This document shows, piece after piece, positions 16,246 through 24,119 of a DNA stretch of 64,000 nucleotides. Numbering within the stretch: the stretch's first letter is position 1; each line of letters opens with the position of its first letter. Under the pieces are notes generated by a model. That model was not told the DNA's origin. It was given only the letters and a program-made list of their open reading frames with translations, and did not search any database. The stretch is from Phytohabitans aurantiacus (GTDB taxonomy: Bacteria > Actinomycetota > Actinomycetes > Mycobacteriales > Micromonosporaceae), in NCBI RefSeq assembly GCF_027923225.1, contig NZ_BSDI01000006.1:62001-126000 (forward strand), in the 5' to 3' direction. The position numbers and the translations under genes were made by a program.

Positions 16246-17594
16246 GCGGCGGTGACCTCTCGGTACAGGTGGGTGTAGGCCCGCCGCACGGTGTCGACGG
16301 TGTATAGGCGCAGGGCGCGGGCCCGGGCGGCGGCACCGAGGCGCCGGCGGCGCGCCGGGTCGGCGAGCAGGTCGACGCAGGCACCGGCCAGGGCGACCGG
16401 GTCACCGGGCGGCACGAGCAGGCCGGTGTCGCCGACGACCTCGGAGACCGCCCCGACGTCCGTGCTGACCGTGGCGCGGCCGCACATCATGGCCTCCACG
16501 AGGGGGTACGGCATGTCTTCGGCGACGCTCGACAGCGCCACCAGATGGCCGGCCGCGAACGCCTGGCGGCTGGACTGGACCGGATCGTCAAATCGGACCA
16601 CGCCGTCGAGGCGCAACCGCTCGACGAGGCGGCGGCAGCTGGCGACGTACCCGGGATCGTCCTGCGGACCGACAAGTCGCAGCCCGGCGTGCGGCACCGC
16701 GTCGCGTACCCGGCGGAACGCCCTGATCAGCGTGTGCAGGTCCTTGCGCGGCACCATGCTGCCCACCCAGACCACGGTGGGCACGAGCGGTTCGTTGGGC
16801 AGGACGGGGTAGCGCAGCGGCTCCACTCCGCCCGGCACGACGACCACTCGGGCGGGGTCGGCGCCGTGCCGCAGGTCCCACCGCTGGTTGAAGCGGCTCA
16901 CCGGTGCGATGAGCGCGGCCTCGGCGTACCCGAGCCTGGTGAGCGCCCGGTAGAAACGCAGCAGGACGGCGCGGACGGAGGGGCTGCCCTCGACCTGGCG
17001 CAGGTACGTGCCGTGCTCGCTCAGCAGGAACGGGGTACCCGATCGCCACTTCGCCGCCAGCGCGACCAGCAGCGGGAGCCCGGCCGCCACGGGGTGGCAC
17101 AGGTCGACGGGTGGCAGTCGAACGGCGAGCGGCCGTAAGGCGTACTCGATCAACTCAGCGGCGGACCGCGCGTCGCGGACGGACATCCGCGGGCTGTCCG
17201 GCCGGCGGCCCGCCTGCCAGGCGTCGAGCAGCACGTCGGCGAGCGGCACTCCGTGCAGCGGATGCCCGCCGATCGCGAGGTCCGCGAGCCGGCGCAGGCC
17301 GTCCGCGAACATCTCGGTTTCCTCGCTGAGGAAACCCCGGCACAGGATGACGGCCGCCGCGGTCGCCGCCGGCCTGTTCCGGTGCCGCACCGGTCGGCCA
17401 TTGATCGGGTACGCGGACACGGTCGACACATTGGATGGCACCGTGTACGCCGGCTCCGGCACCGTGGCGGCCGAGATCAAGGCGACCAGATGGAAGGTGT
17501 GCCGATCCAGCCCGTGCAGCAGCTGGTGGCACCAGGTGGCGGCGCCTCGCCGGACGTACGGGTAGGTGTCCTCGCTGATGAGCGCGACCCGCAT
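16242..17594 (-). CDS. pelF: PelF-type GT4 glycosyltransferase
   Basis: A 450-residue cytosolic glycosyltransferase of the GT4/GT-B fold. The N-terminus RVALISEDTYPYVRRGAATW, the central LSEHGTYLRQ, and the C-terminal EDMPYPLVEAMMCGRATVST and VGAVSEVVGDTGLLVPPGD are characteristic of PelF, the UDP-sugar-dependent polymerase of Pel polysaccharide synthesis. The glutamate pair of the nucleotide-sugar site is conserved (EDMPYPLVEAM). ATG 17594 begins the gene; a 4-bp overlap joins it to the membrane protein gene. No PelA/B/C/D/E homologue is nearby, so the product may not be canonical Pel. Confidence 0.85.
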   Translation of the reverse strand: MRVALISEDTYPYVRRGAATWCHQLLHGLDRHTFHLVALISAATVPEPAYTVPSNVSTVSAYPINGRPVRHRNRPAATAAAVILCRGFLSEETEMFADGLRRLADLAIGGHPLHGVPLADVLLDAWQAGRRPDSPRMSVRDARSAAELIEYALRPLAVRLPPVDLCHPVAAGLPLLVALAAKWRSGTPFLLSEHGTYLRQVEGSPSVRAVLLRFYRALTRLGYAEAALIAPVSRFNQRWDLRHGADPARVVVVPGGVEPLRYPVLPNEPLVPTVVWVGSMVPRKDLHTLIRAFRRVRDAVPHAGLRLVGPQDDPGYVASCRRLVERLRLDGVVRFDDPVQSSRQAFAAGHLVALSSVAEDMPYPLVEAMMCGRATVSTDVGAVSEVVGDTGLLVPPGDPVALAGACVDLLADPARRRRLGAAARARALRLYTVDTVRRAYTHLYREVTAA

Positions 17595-17638
17595 GATTGG
17601 CGCAACGAGTCAGCGGCGCCCCGTGCGGGTCGGTTGTC

Positions 17639-17703
17639 GGCTAGGCGACAGAGCCAAGGGGCTAGGCGGCGGAGCCCAACAGGCTAGGCGACGGAGCCGA
17701 ACA
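17639..17703 (-). repeat. Three tandem 22-bp units over the CAP-gene stop
   Basis: Units at 17639-17659, 17660-17681 and 17682-17703 all contain GGCTAGGCG. The unit at 17682-17703 encodes the last codons and stop of the CAP-domain gene (FGSVA, stop). The other two repeat the same sequence with a few substitutions and further in-register stops downstream. There are small differences between copies, so this is older than the recG duplication. Confidence 0.85.
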
Positions 17704-18472
17704 TCTGTGTCCAGTAAGGCGTGCCGTCGCTCGCGTAGGCCAGCCCGACGCCGATCGCCTTGGCGTCGCAGTTCTCGATGTTGGCTCGGTGGCCCTGGCT
17801 GTTCATCCAGCCGTCCATGACGGCGGCGGGCGTGCGGTACCCGGCCGCGACGTTCTCGCCGATCGCGTTGTCGTACCCGGCCCGCTCGGAGCGGTCCCAC
17901 GGCGAGCTGCCGTCGCTGCCGGTGTGCGACATGGTGTTGTGGTCGGCCTGGTCCTTGCTGTGCGCCCCGGCGGCGCTGGCCAGCTTGGCGTTGACCGTGA
18001 CGGGGCCGCAGCCGGCGGCGGCGCGCTCCCGGTTGGTGATCGCGACGACCTCGTTCTCGTCCGCGGACTGCGCGGTGCTGCCGCCGGTGACCGCCTTGGT
18101 GGTGGTGGACTTCGGCTTGGTCGTCGTGCGCTTGGGTGCCGGGGTGGTCGCCTTGGGGGTGGGCGTGCCCTTCGGGGTGGGGCTGGGCGTGGCGGCCGGG
18201 GTAGGCGTCGAGCCGGGCGCCCCGGTGCCGGCGATGGAGTTGGCGCCGAAGCCGCCCACGCCGCCGTCGCTGTCGGCGGCGGTGTTGACGCGCGGGTCGA
18301 CATCGTCGGCGAGGCTGGGGCGCAGGAGCGCCGCGCCGCCGCCGAAGGTCAACAGCAGGACGCCGACGAGGAGTGCGAGACCCAGCGGACCGGGAACCCG
18401 GCTGGCGTGGCGGTGCCGCCCGGCGCCCTTGGTAGGCGGCTCGGAACGGTCTTGATCGCTTCGCCCGGGCAC
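17684..18472 (-). CDS. Secreted CAP-domain (SCP/PR-1-like) protein
   Basis: A 262-residue protein. An N-terminal hydrophobic anchor or signal (LGLALLVGVLLLTFGGGAALL, about 29-49) precedes a long Pro/Thr/Lys linker (about 85-130). The C-terminal CAP domain is about 140-262, with ITNRERAAAGC, HSKDQADHNTMSHTG, GENVAAGY and GWMNSQGHRANIE carrying the family His and Glu residues. Actinobacterial CAP proteins are extracytoplasmic with unclear activity. GTG 18472 is preceded by CGGAGG, 7 nt away. The gene lies 89 bp upstream of pelF on the same strand and may be transcribed with it. Confidence 0.85.
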   Translation of the reverse strand: MPGRSDQDRSEPPTKGAGRHRHASRVPGPLGLALLVGVLLLTFGGGAALLRPSLADDVDPRVNTAADSDGGVGGFGANSIAGTGAPGSTPTPAATPSPTPKGTPTPKATTPAPKRTTTKPKSTTTKAVTGGSTAQSADENEVVAITNRERAAAGCGPVTVNAKLASAAGAHSKDQADHNTMSHTGSDGSSPWDRSERAGYDNAIGENVAAGYRTPAAVMDGWMNSQGHRANIENCDAKAIGVGLAYASDGTPYWTQMFGSVA

Positions 18473-18781
18473 GGTGATGCCTCCGGTCCTTGAGGGGTTC
18501 GGCCGGGTGCGACCGTATGTGCCCTGGTCAGAGCGTGCAATCGGGCTAAGGAAGATCTAAGGACCCGCCAAGGATGCGACCATGTCCGCGGAATAGAGTG
18601 ATCAAAGCCGCATGTGAGCTACTGCTACGTAACTTGACGAAGAGCGAGTATCGGCGGAGTATAGGGGTGTCGCCAGTCGCGCCCAATCATGCCCGCGCGT
18701 GCCCGTGGGCTGATAGTCGCGGGGAATTTTGCTGGGCGCGCGTTGGCCGGCCACTCCGGCAGCGCATTACAAGGAGACGAT
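18473..18781. other. 309-bp divergent intergenic region
   Basis: No gene is seen. The region is comparatively AT-rich. It holds a direct CTAAGGA repeat (about 18546 and 18555) and a TTGACG hexamer (18634-18639) followed by TATAGG (18660-18665), with a long 20-nt spacer. It probably contains promoters for the CAP gene (minus) and the small coiled-coil gene (plus). AAGGAGA at 18770-18776 is the Shine-Dalgarno of the latter. Confidence 0.4.
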
Positions 18782-18976
18782 ATGGCGAAGGCCCTCTACG
18801 GCCACGTAGGTGCGGCGCCCGATCGGCGTCTGCTCGACGAGGTCACCCGACTGCGTGCCAGGGTTGAGGCACTGGAGTTCGAGGTCACGAGGTTGCGTGC
18901 CGAAAACGATCGGCTCGCGGCGGCAGCCGCCGAAGCAGGCGATCTGCTGCGGATTCCGGAACCGGCTCTGACCTGA
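18782..18976 (+). CDS. Small coiled-coil protein
   Basis: A 64-residue protein. It starts MAKALYGHVGAAPDRRLLD, then forms one leucine-zipper-like helix (VTRLRARVEALEFEVTRLRAE) and ends with an acidic tail. A strong AAGGAGA Shine-Dalgarno precedes the ATG at 18782. Similar small proteins are widespread in actinobacteria without assigned function. It is monocistronic and followed by two hairpins. It is probably a dimerising scaffold or adaptor protein, by inference. Confidence 0.8.
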   Translation: MAKALYGHVGAAPDRRLLDEVTRLRARVEALEFEVTRLRAENDRLAAAAAEAGDLLRIPEPALT

Positions 18977-18985
18977 TCACCTGAT

Positions 18986-19075
18986 GGGCGCCGGCACCAC
19001 CGGCGCCCGGTGTCCAACACCACACGCACCACAGAAAAAGCGCGCCGACACAGCAGTGGCGGCGCGCAGTTTTTT
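18986..19075 (+). terminator. Double-hairpin intrinsic terminator
   Basis: The first hairpin is GGGCGCCGG (18986-18994) with CCGGCGCCC (19000-19008). The second is GCGCGCCG (19040-19047) with CGGCGCGC (19060-19067), followed by a T6 run at 19070-19075. The second is a textbook rho-independent terminator, rare in such GC-rich DNA, and insulates smc. Confidence 0.85.
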
Positions 19076-19226
19076 GCCCTGACGCCGCCCCGGCGCCCCG
19101 CGTGAGCGGAGCGAGCGCCACAGGCGGAGCGCGGCGTGTCGGGCCGGCGCGCGGGGTTCGGGTTACCCTGCGGAGGAGCATCCACCAGCGAGCGCCCGAG
19201 GTCACAGCGGGCGAGAATTGACGGAA

Positions 19227-22200
19227 GTGCATCTCAAGAGCCTGACGGTCAAGGGCTTCAAGTCCTTCGCCTCCGCTACGACGTTGCGGCTGGAGCCGGG
19301 CATCACCTGCGTGGTGGGCCCCAACGGCTCCGGCAAGTCCAACGTCGTCGACGCCATCGCCTGGGTGCTCGGCGAGCAGGGCGCCAAGGCGCTCCGCGGC
19401 GGCAAAATGGAAGATGTCATCTTTGCCGGCACCGCCGGCCGTGCGCCGCTCGGGCGCGCCGAGGTCACGCTGACGATCGACAACACCGACGGCGCCCTCC
19501 CCATCGACTACACCGAGGTGTCGATCACCCGCCGGATGTTCCGTTCGGGTGAGAGCGAGTACGAGATCAACGGCAACTCGTGCCGGCTGCTCGACATCCA
19601 GGAACTGCTCTCCGACTCCGGCATCGGCCGGGAAATGCACGTCATCGTCGGGCAGGGCCAGCTCGACGCGGTGCTGCACGCGAAGCCGGAAGACCGCCGG
19701 GCGTTCATCGAAGAGGCGGCCGGCGTCCTCAAGCACCGCAAGCGCAAGGAAAAGGCGCTGCGCAAGCTCGACGCGATGCAGGCCAACCTCAACCGGCTCA
19801 CCGACCTGACCGCCGAGCTGCGCCGCCAGCTCAAGCCGCTCGGCAAGCAGGCCGAGGTGGCCCGGCGCGCCGCGGGCATCCAGGCCGACCTGCGCGACGC
19901 CCGGCTCCGGCTCCTGGCCGACGACCTCGCCACCCTGCGGTCCACGCTCGACAAGGAGATCGCCGACGAGACCGCCCTGCGGGAGCGGCGCGAGCAGGTC
20001 GAGGTCGACTTCGAGCAGGTACAGCGGCGGATGGCCGTACTGGAGGCGGCGCTCGCCGAAGACGCGCCGCTGCTGACCGCCGCGCAGGACACCTGGTACA
20101 AGCTGTCCGCGCTCCAGGAGCGGTTCCGTTCGACCGAGCAGCTCGCGAGCGAGCGGCTGCGGCACCTGTCGGCGACCCCGGATGACGAGCGGCCGGGGCG
20201 TGACCCCGACCAGCTGGCCGCCGAGGCGGAGAAGGTGCGCGCCCAGGAAGACGAGCTGCGCGCCGCGCTCCAGGCCGACCAGGCGCACCTGGCCGAGGCG
20301 GTGGAGCGGCGCCAGGAGCTGGAGCGGCAGCTCGCCGACGCCGAGCGCGCGCTGCGTACCGCCGCCAAGGCCATTGCTGACCGCCGCGAGGGGCTCGCCA
20401 AGCTGACCGGCCAGGTCAACGCGGCGCGCGCCCGCACCACCAGCGCCGCCGAGGAGATCTCCCGGCTGGCCGCCGCGCACGCCGACGCGCAGGGCCGGGC
20501 CGACAAGGCGCAGGCCGACGTCGACGCCGTCGCCGAGCTGTCCAGCGAGGCCGACCGCGACAACGCCGACCTGGACGCCCGGCACGCCGAGGCGGTGGCG
20601 GCCCACGAGGCGGCGAGCGCGACGGTACGGGCCCTGTCCGACGCCGAGCGCAAGGCGGAGAAGGACGCGGCCACCTGGAAAGCGCGCGAGGAAGCCCTGG
20701 CCATGGGGCTGCGCCGCAAGGACGGTGCCGGCGCCCTGCTGGCCCGGGCCGACGAGGTGCCGGGGCTGATCGGCAGCCTGGCCGGGATGCTGTCCGTCGA
20801 CCCGGGGCACGAGGCCGCCCTGGCCGCCGCCCTGGGCGCGCTGGCCGACGCGGTGGCGGTGGCCGGTGTCGACGAGGCCGCCGAGGCGATGCGGCTGCTC
20901 AAGATCCAAGACGCTGGCCGGGCCAGCCTGCTCGTGGGCGGTGCCGCGGCACCCGGCATGATCGGCTCGCTGGACTCCCTGCGCCCCGCGCTGCCCGACG
21001 GGGCCAGGTGGGCGCCCGACGTGGTCCGCTGCCCCGAACGCATCCGGCCGGCGGTGCACCGGGCGCTGCGCGACGTGGTACTCGTGCCGGATCTCGAAGC
21101 CGCGAGCCGGCTCGTGACCGCCAACCCGGAACTGCGCGCTGTCACGCCCGACGGCGACGTGGTCGGCGCGTACGCGGCGGCCGGCGGCTCGGCCAAGGCC
21201 CCCAGCTTCATCGAGGTGCAGGCGGCGGTCGAGGAGGCCCGGGCCAACGTCGCGACCGCCGAGGAGACGATCGAAGGGCTCCGCGAGCAGCTCGACGAGG
21301 CGCGCGCCGAGGTCGCCGAGCGCAAAGAGGCGGTGACCGTCGCGGCGGCCGCCAAGCGCGAGGCCGAGGGGCAGCGCAACGCCGCCGCGCGGCGGCTGGC
21401 CGAGCTGGGCGCCGCCGCGCGCTCCGCGAAGGCCGAGGCCGAGCGCCTGGCCGCGTCGCGCGGCAAGGCCGAGGAGGCCCGCGAGCGCGACCTGGAGGCA
21501 CTTGAGGGCCTCGAAGAGCGACTGCGGATGGCCGAGGACACCGCGATCGACGACGACCCGGACACCGACGAGCGCGACCAGCTCGCCGCCGCGGTGCCGC
21601 AGGCCCGGCAGAACGAGATGGAGATCCGCCTGGCGGTGCGCACCGCTGAGGAGCGGGTCGCCTCCATCGCCGGCCGGGCCGACTCGCTGGCCCGCCAGGC
21701 GGCGGCCGAGCGCGCCGCACGTGAGCGGGCCGCCGCCCGCCGTGCCGCCCGCGTCCGGGGCGCCACGATCGCCCGTGCCGTCGAGGTGGGCGCGCGCGAG
21801 GCGCTGGCCCGGGTCGCGGTGTCGCTCACCGACGCGGAGCGGGCCCGTGACGAGATCGCCCAGTCGCGGTCCGCGCGCGAGGCTGAGCTGTCCGAGGTAC
21901 GCGGTGCGGCGAAGCGCCTCGGCGCCGACCTGGAGCGGCTGACCAGCGAGGTACACCGGGACGAGGTGGCCCGCGCCGAGCAGCGGATGCGCATCGAGCA
22001 GCTGGAGATCAAGGCCGCGGAAGACTTCGCGCTCGACGTCGAGACGCTCGTGGCCGAGTACGGGCCGGAGCAGCCGGTGCCGCCGACACAGGCCGAGGTC
22101 GCCGCGGCCGCGGCTGCTGACAAGCCTTCACCGGAACCAGCCGCCTACCACCGGCAGACGCAGGAGAAGCGGGCCGCCAAGGCGGAGCGCGAGCTGACCC

Positions 22201-22811
22201 TGCTCGGCAAGGTCAACCCGCTGGCGCTGGAGGAGTTCGCGGCGCTGGAGGAGCGCTTCAAGTTCCTCTCCGACCAGCTCGAAGACCTCAAGGCGACCCG
22301 GCGCGACCTGCTCACGGTCGTCAAGGACGTCGACGACCGCATCCTCGAGGTCTTCACCAGCGCGTACGAGGACACCGCTCGCGAGTTCGAGAAGGTCTTC
22401 ACGGTGCTCTTCCCGGGCGGCGAGGGCCGGCTGGTGCTCACCGACCCCGAAGACATGCTGACCACGGGCGTCGAGGTCGAGGCCCGGCCGCCCGGCAAGA
22501 AGATCAAGCGGCTGTCGTTGCTCTCCGGTGGCGAGCGGTCGCTGACCTCGGTCGCCATGCTCGTGGCGATCTTCCGGGCCCGGCCCAGCCCGTTCTACAT
22601 CATGGACGAGGTCGAGGCGGCTCTCGACGACGTCAACCTGGGCCGGCTCATCACGCTCTTCACCCAGCTGCGGGAGAAGAGCCAGCTCATCATCATCACG
22701 CACCAGAAGCGCACGATGGAGGTCGCCGACGCCCTGTACGGCGTGACCATGCGCGCCGGCGTGACCGAAGTGATCAGCCAGCGGCTCAACACCGACGACG
22801 AGGCCGCCTGA
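19227..22811 (+). CDS. smc: Chromosome segregation ATPase SMC
   Basis: A protein of about 1194 residues in the five-part SMC layout. The N-terminal head has Walker A GPNGSGKSN near 31-39. A long coiled coil leads to a hinge (about 505-650, around GLIGSLAGMLSVDPGHEAAL) and returns. The C-terminal head has signature LSGGERSLTS near 1097 and Walker B FYIMDEVEAALDD near 1123. It acts with ScpA/ScpB in chromosome condensation and segregation. GTG 19227 gives the family start VHLKSLTVKGFKSF; TTG 19218 would add three residues, and neither has a strong Shine-Dalgarno. Confidence 0.96.
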   Translation: MHLKSLTVKGFKSFASATTLRLEPGITCVVGPNGSGKSNVVDAIAWVLGEQGAKALRGGKMEDVIFAGTAGRAPLGRAEVTLTIDNTDGALPIDYTEVSITRRMFRSGESEYEINGNSCRLLDIQELLSDSGIGREMHVIVGQGQLDAVLHAKPEDRRAFIEEAAGVLKHRKRKEKALRKLDAMQANLNRLTDLTAELRRQLKPLGKQAEVARRAAGIQADLRDARLRLLADDLATLRSTLDKEIADETALRERREQVEVDFEQVQRRMAVLEAALAEDAPLLTAAQDTWYKLSALQERFRSTEQLASERLRHLSATPDDERPGRDPDQLAAEAEKVRAQEDELRAALQADQAHLAEAVERRQELERQLADAERALRTAAKAIADRREGLAKLTGQVNAARARTTSAAEEISRLAAAHADAQGRADKAQADVDAVAELSSEADRDNADLDARHAEAVAAHEAASATVRALSDAERKAEKDAATWKAREEALAMGLRRKDGAGALLARADEVPGLIGSLAGMLSVDPGHEAALAAALGALADAVAVAGVDEAAEAMRLLKIQDAGRASLLVGGAAAPGMIGSLDSLRPALPDGARWAPDVVRCPERIRPAVHRALRDVVLVPDLEAASRLVTANPELRAVTPDGDVVGAYAAAGGSAKAPSFIEVQAAVEEARANVATAEETIEGLREQLDEARAEVAERKEAVTVAAAAKREAEGQRNAAARRLAELGAAARSAKAEAERLAASRGKAEEARERDLEALEGLEERLRMAEDTAIDDDPDTDERDQLAAAVPQARQNEMEIRLAVRTAEERVASIAGRADSLARQAAAERAARERAAARRAARVRGATIARAVEVGAREALARVAVSLTDAERARDEIAQSRSAREAELSEVRGAAKRLGADLERLTSEVHRDEVARAEQRMRIEQLEIKAAEDFALDVETLVAEYGPEQPVPPTQAEVAAAAAADKPSPEPAAYHRQTQEKRAAKAERELTLLGKVNPLALEEFAALEERFKFLSDQLEDLKATRRDLLTVVKDVDDRILEVFTSAYEDTAREFEKVFTVLFPGGEGRLVLTDPEDMLTTGVEVEARPPGKKIKRLSLLSGGERSLTSVAMLVAIFRARPSPFYIMDEVEAALDDVNLGRLITLFTQLREKSQLIIITHQKRTMEVADALYGVTMRAGVTEVISQRLNTDDEAA

Positions 22812-23413
22812 TGGTCCGTGCCAAGCCGACCGCGCTGCTGGTCGACCTGGACGGCGTGCTGCGCCGGTGGGATCCGGCGGTACCCACGGCGATCGAGTCG
22901 GCATTCGGGCTGGCGGAGGGCGCGCTGCTCGATACCGCGATGGCGTGGCACCGCCTGCGCCCGGCGATCACCGGTGAGATCACCCATGACGAGTGGATGT
23001 CCTCCGTGGCCGCGGCTCTGGGTGCGCCTGACGCGGTGGCGAAGTGGCAGGAGTACCGGGGCGAGGTCGACCCGGAGGTGCTCGCCTTCATCGGTGAGGC
23101 GCGCGCCTCGGGGGTACCCGTCGGGCTGGCCACGAACGCCACCGACCGGCTCGACGCCGATCTTGACCTGCTGGGGCTGACCGATGCGTTCGACGCGGTG
23201 GTCAACTCGTCGGTCGTCGGGGCGCACAAGCCCGCCAAGGAGTACTTCGCGGCGGCCTGCACCGCGCTGCGCACCCCGCCCGACCGGGTGCTGCTGATCG
23301 ACGACTCCGACCGCGTCGTGCGGGGCGCCCGGGTCGCCCGGCTGCTGGCGTACCGGTGGACGGATCCCGCCGACCTGAAGTACCTGCGCGCCTCTCTGGT
23401 GGAATGTCCTTAG
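22811..23413 (+). CDS. HAD family hydrolase
   Basis: A 200-residue haloacid-dehalogenase-superfamily phosphatase. Motif I is LLVDLDGVL with the nucleophile Asp. Motif II is LATNATDRL, motif III has the lysine in HKPAKEYF, and motif IV is LLIDDSDRVV. A small helical cap lies between I and II. The substrate cannot be assigned. Its ATG shares one base with the smc stop (TGATG), so it is probably co-translated with smc. Confidence 0.85.
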   Translation: MVRAKPTALLVDLDGVLRRWDPAVPTAIESAFGLAEGALLDTAMAWHRLRPAITGEITHDEWMSSVAAALGAPDAVAKWQEYRGEVDPEVLAFIGEARASGVPVGLATNATDRLDADLDLLGLTDAFDAVVNSSVVGAHKPAKEYFAAACTALRTPPDRVLLIDDSDRVVRGARVARLLAYRWTDPADLKYLRASLVECP

Positions 23414-23430
23414 TTGCACGCTTCCGTCGG

Positions 23431-23482
23431 TAGAAGAATTGCAGCGCAATACTTCTAAATATGGAAGTTCTATTTCTAGAAC
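23431..23482. promoter_or_regulatory. Two palindromes in an AT-rich leader
   Basis: A 12-bp inverted repeat with one mismatch and a 3-nt spacer (TAGAAGAATTGC at 23431-23442, GCAATACTTCTA at 23446-23457). It is followed by a perfect 6-4-6 palindrome (GTTCTA at 23467-23472, TAGAAC at 23477-23482). The stretch is strikingly AT-rich for this genome and lies about 90-140 bp before the next start. It looks like a promoter with an operator pair. Confidence 0.5.
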
Positions 23483-23573
23483 CCGCGTGGGCGCGTGCCG
23501 GCCCGGGGCGGAAAGGTGAACTCCACTCGGGTAAGTTGCTGCCGCCAAGGTCAACAGCGTGGGTGGAGGCAGC

Positions 23574-24116
23574 ATGGTGATCGAGGCTCACTGGCTCCTT
23601 CCCCCGGAGCTCATGGAGCCCGCGTGGCAGGTGTACCGCGAGGCGTTCGAGGAACTGCGTACCCGCGCCGTGCAGCGGCACGTGATGCTCCGGGGCGAAT
23701 TCGACGAGCAGATGCGGGACGCGCGGATCCGCAAGTACGTGGTCCGCGACCCGTCGGACGGGCGGATGCTGGCGCTCGCGACACTCACCAACGACCTTGG
23801 TGCGATGCCGCTCGTGTCACCCGACTACTTCGAGTACCGCTGGCCGGCACTGTACGCCGAGCGGCGCATCTGGTACTGCGGCTTCTACGCGATTCATCCG
23901 GAACATCAGGGGTCTGCCACATTCGTGCGTTTGGTGACTGAAATGCGAGCGGTCATCGCGCCGGGGATCGCGGTCATGGACTTCTGCGGTCGCAACGAAG
24001 AGGTGCGCCGGATGCCGCAGGTGGTCCGCACGATCCTGGCCCGCCAAGGCGACGTACGCCCCGAACGCCTAGACGCCCAGGCCTACTGGTCCTACGAATT
24101 CCCCGCCGCTTCCTAA
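23574..24116 (+). CDS. Conserved hypothetical protein, possibly GNAT-like
   Basis: A 180-residue soluble protein beginning MVIEAHWLLPPELMEPAWQV. The layout resembles acyltransferase folds: an N-terminal helix pair, a beta strand after KYVVRDPSDGRMLALATL, and WYCGFYAIHPEHQGSATFVR, where AIHPEHQGS recalls a GNAT acyl-CoA loop. The match is weak. The ATG at 23574 has GGAGG 4 nt upstream. An AT-rich leader with two palindromes precedes it, suggesting its own regulated promoter. It converges on the GGDEF-EAL gene with only 3 bp between stops. Confidence 0.7.
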   Translation: MVIEAHWLLPPELMEPAWQVYREAFEELRTRAVQRHVMLRGEFDEQMRDARIRKYVVRDPSDGRMLALATLTNDLGAMPLVSPDYFEYRWPALYAERRIWYCGFYAIHPEHQGSATFVRLVTEMRAVIAPGIAVMDFCGRNEEVRRMPQVVRTILARQGDVRPERLDAQAYWSYEFPAAS

Positions 24117-24119
24117 CGG

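Noticed and set aside
18885..21956. 1023-codon minus-strand frame antisense to smc
   Set aside because: Low-complexity Gly/Arg/Leu/Val composition with no domain, wholly inside smc, whose motifs are complete. It is a typical GC-rich shadow frame.
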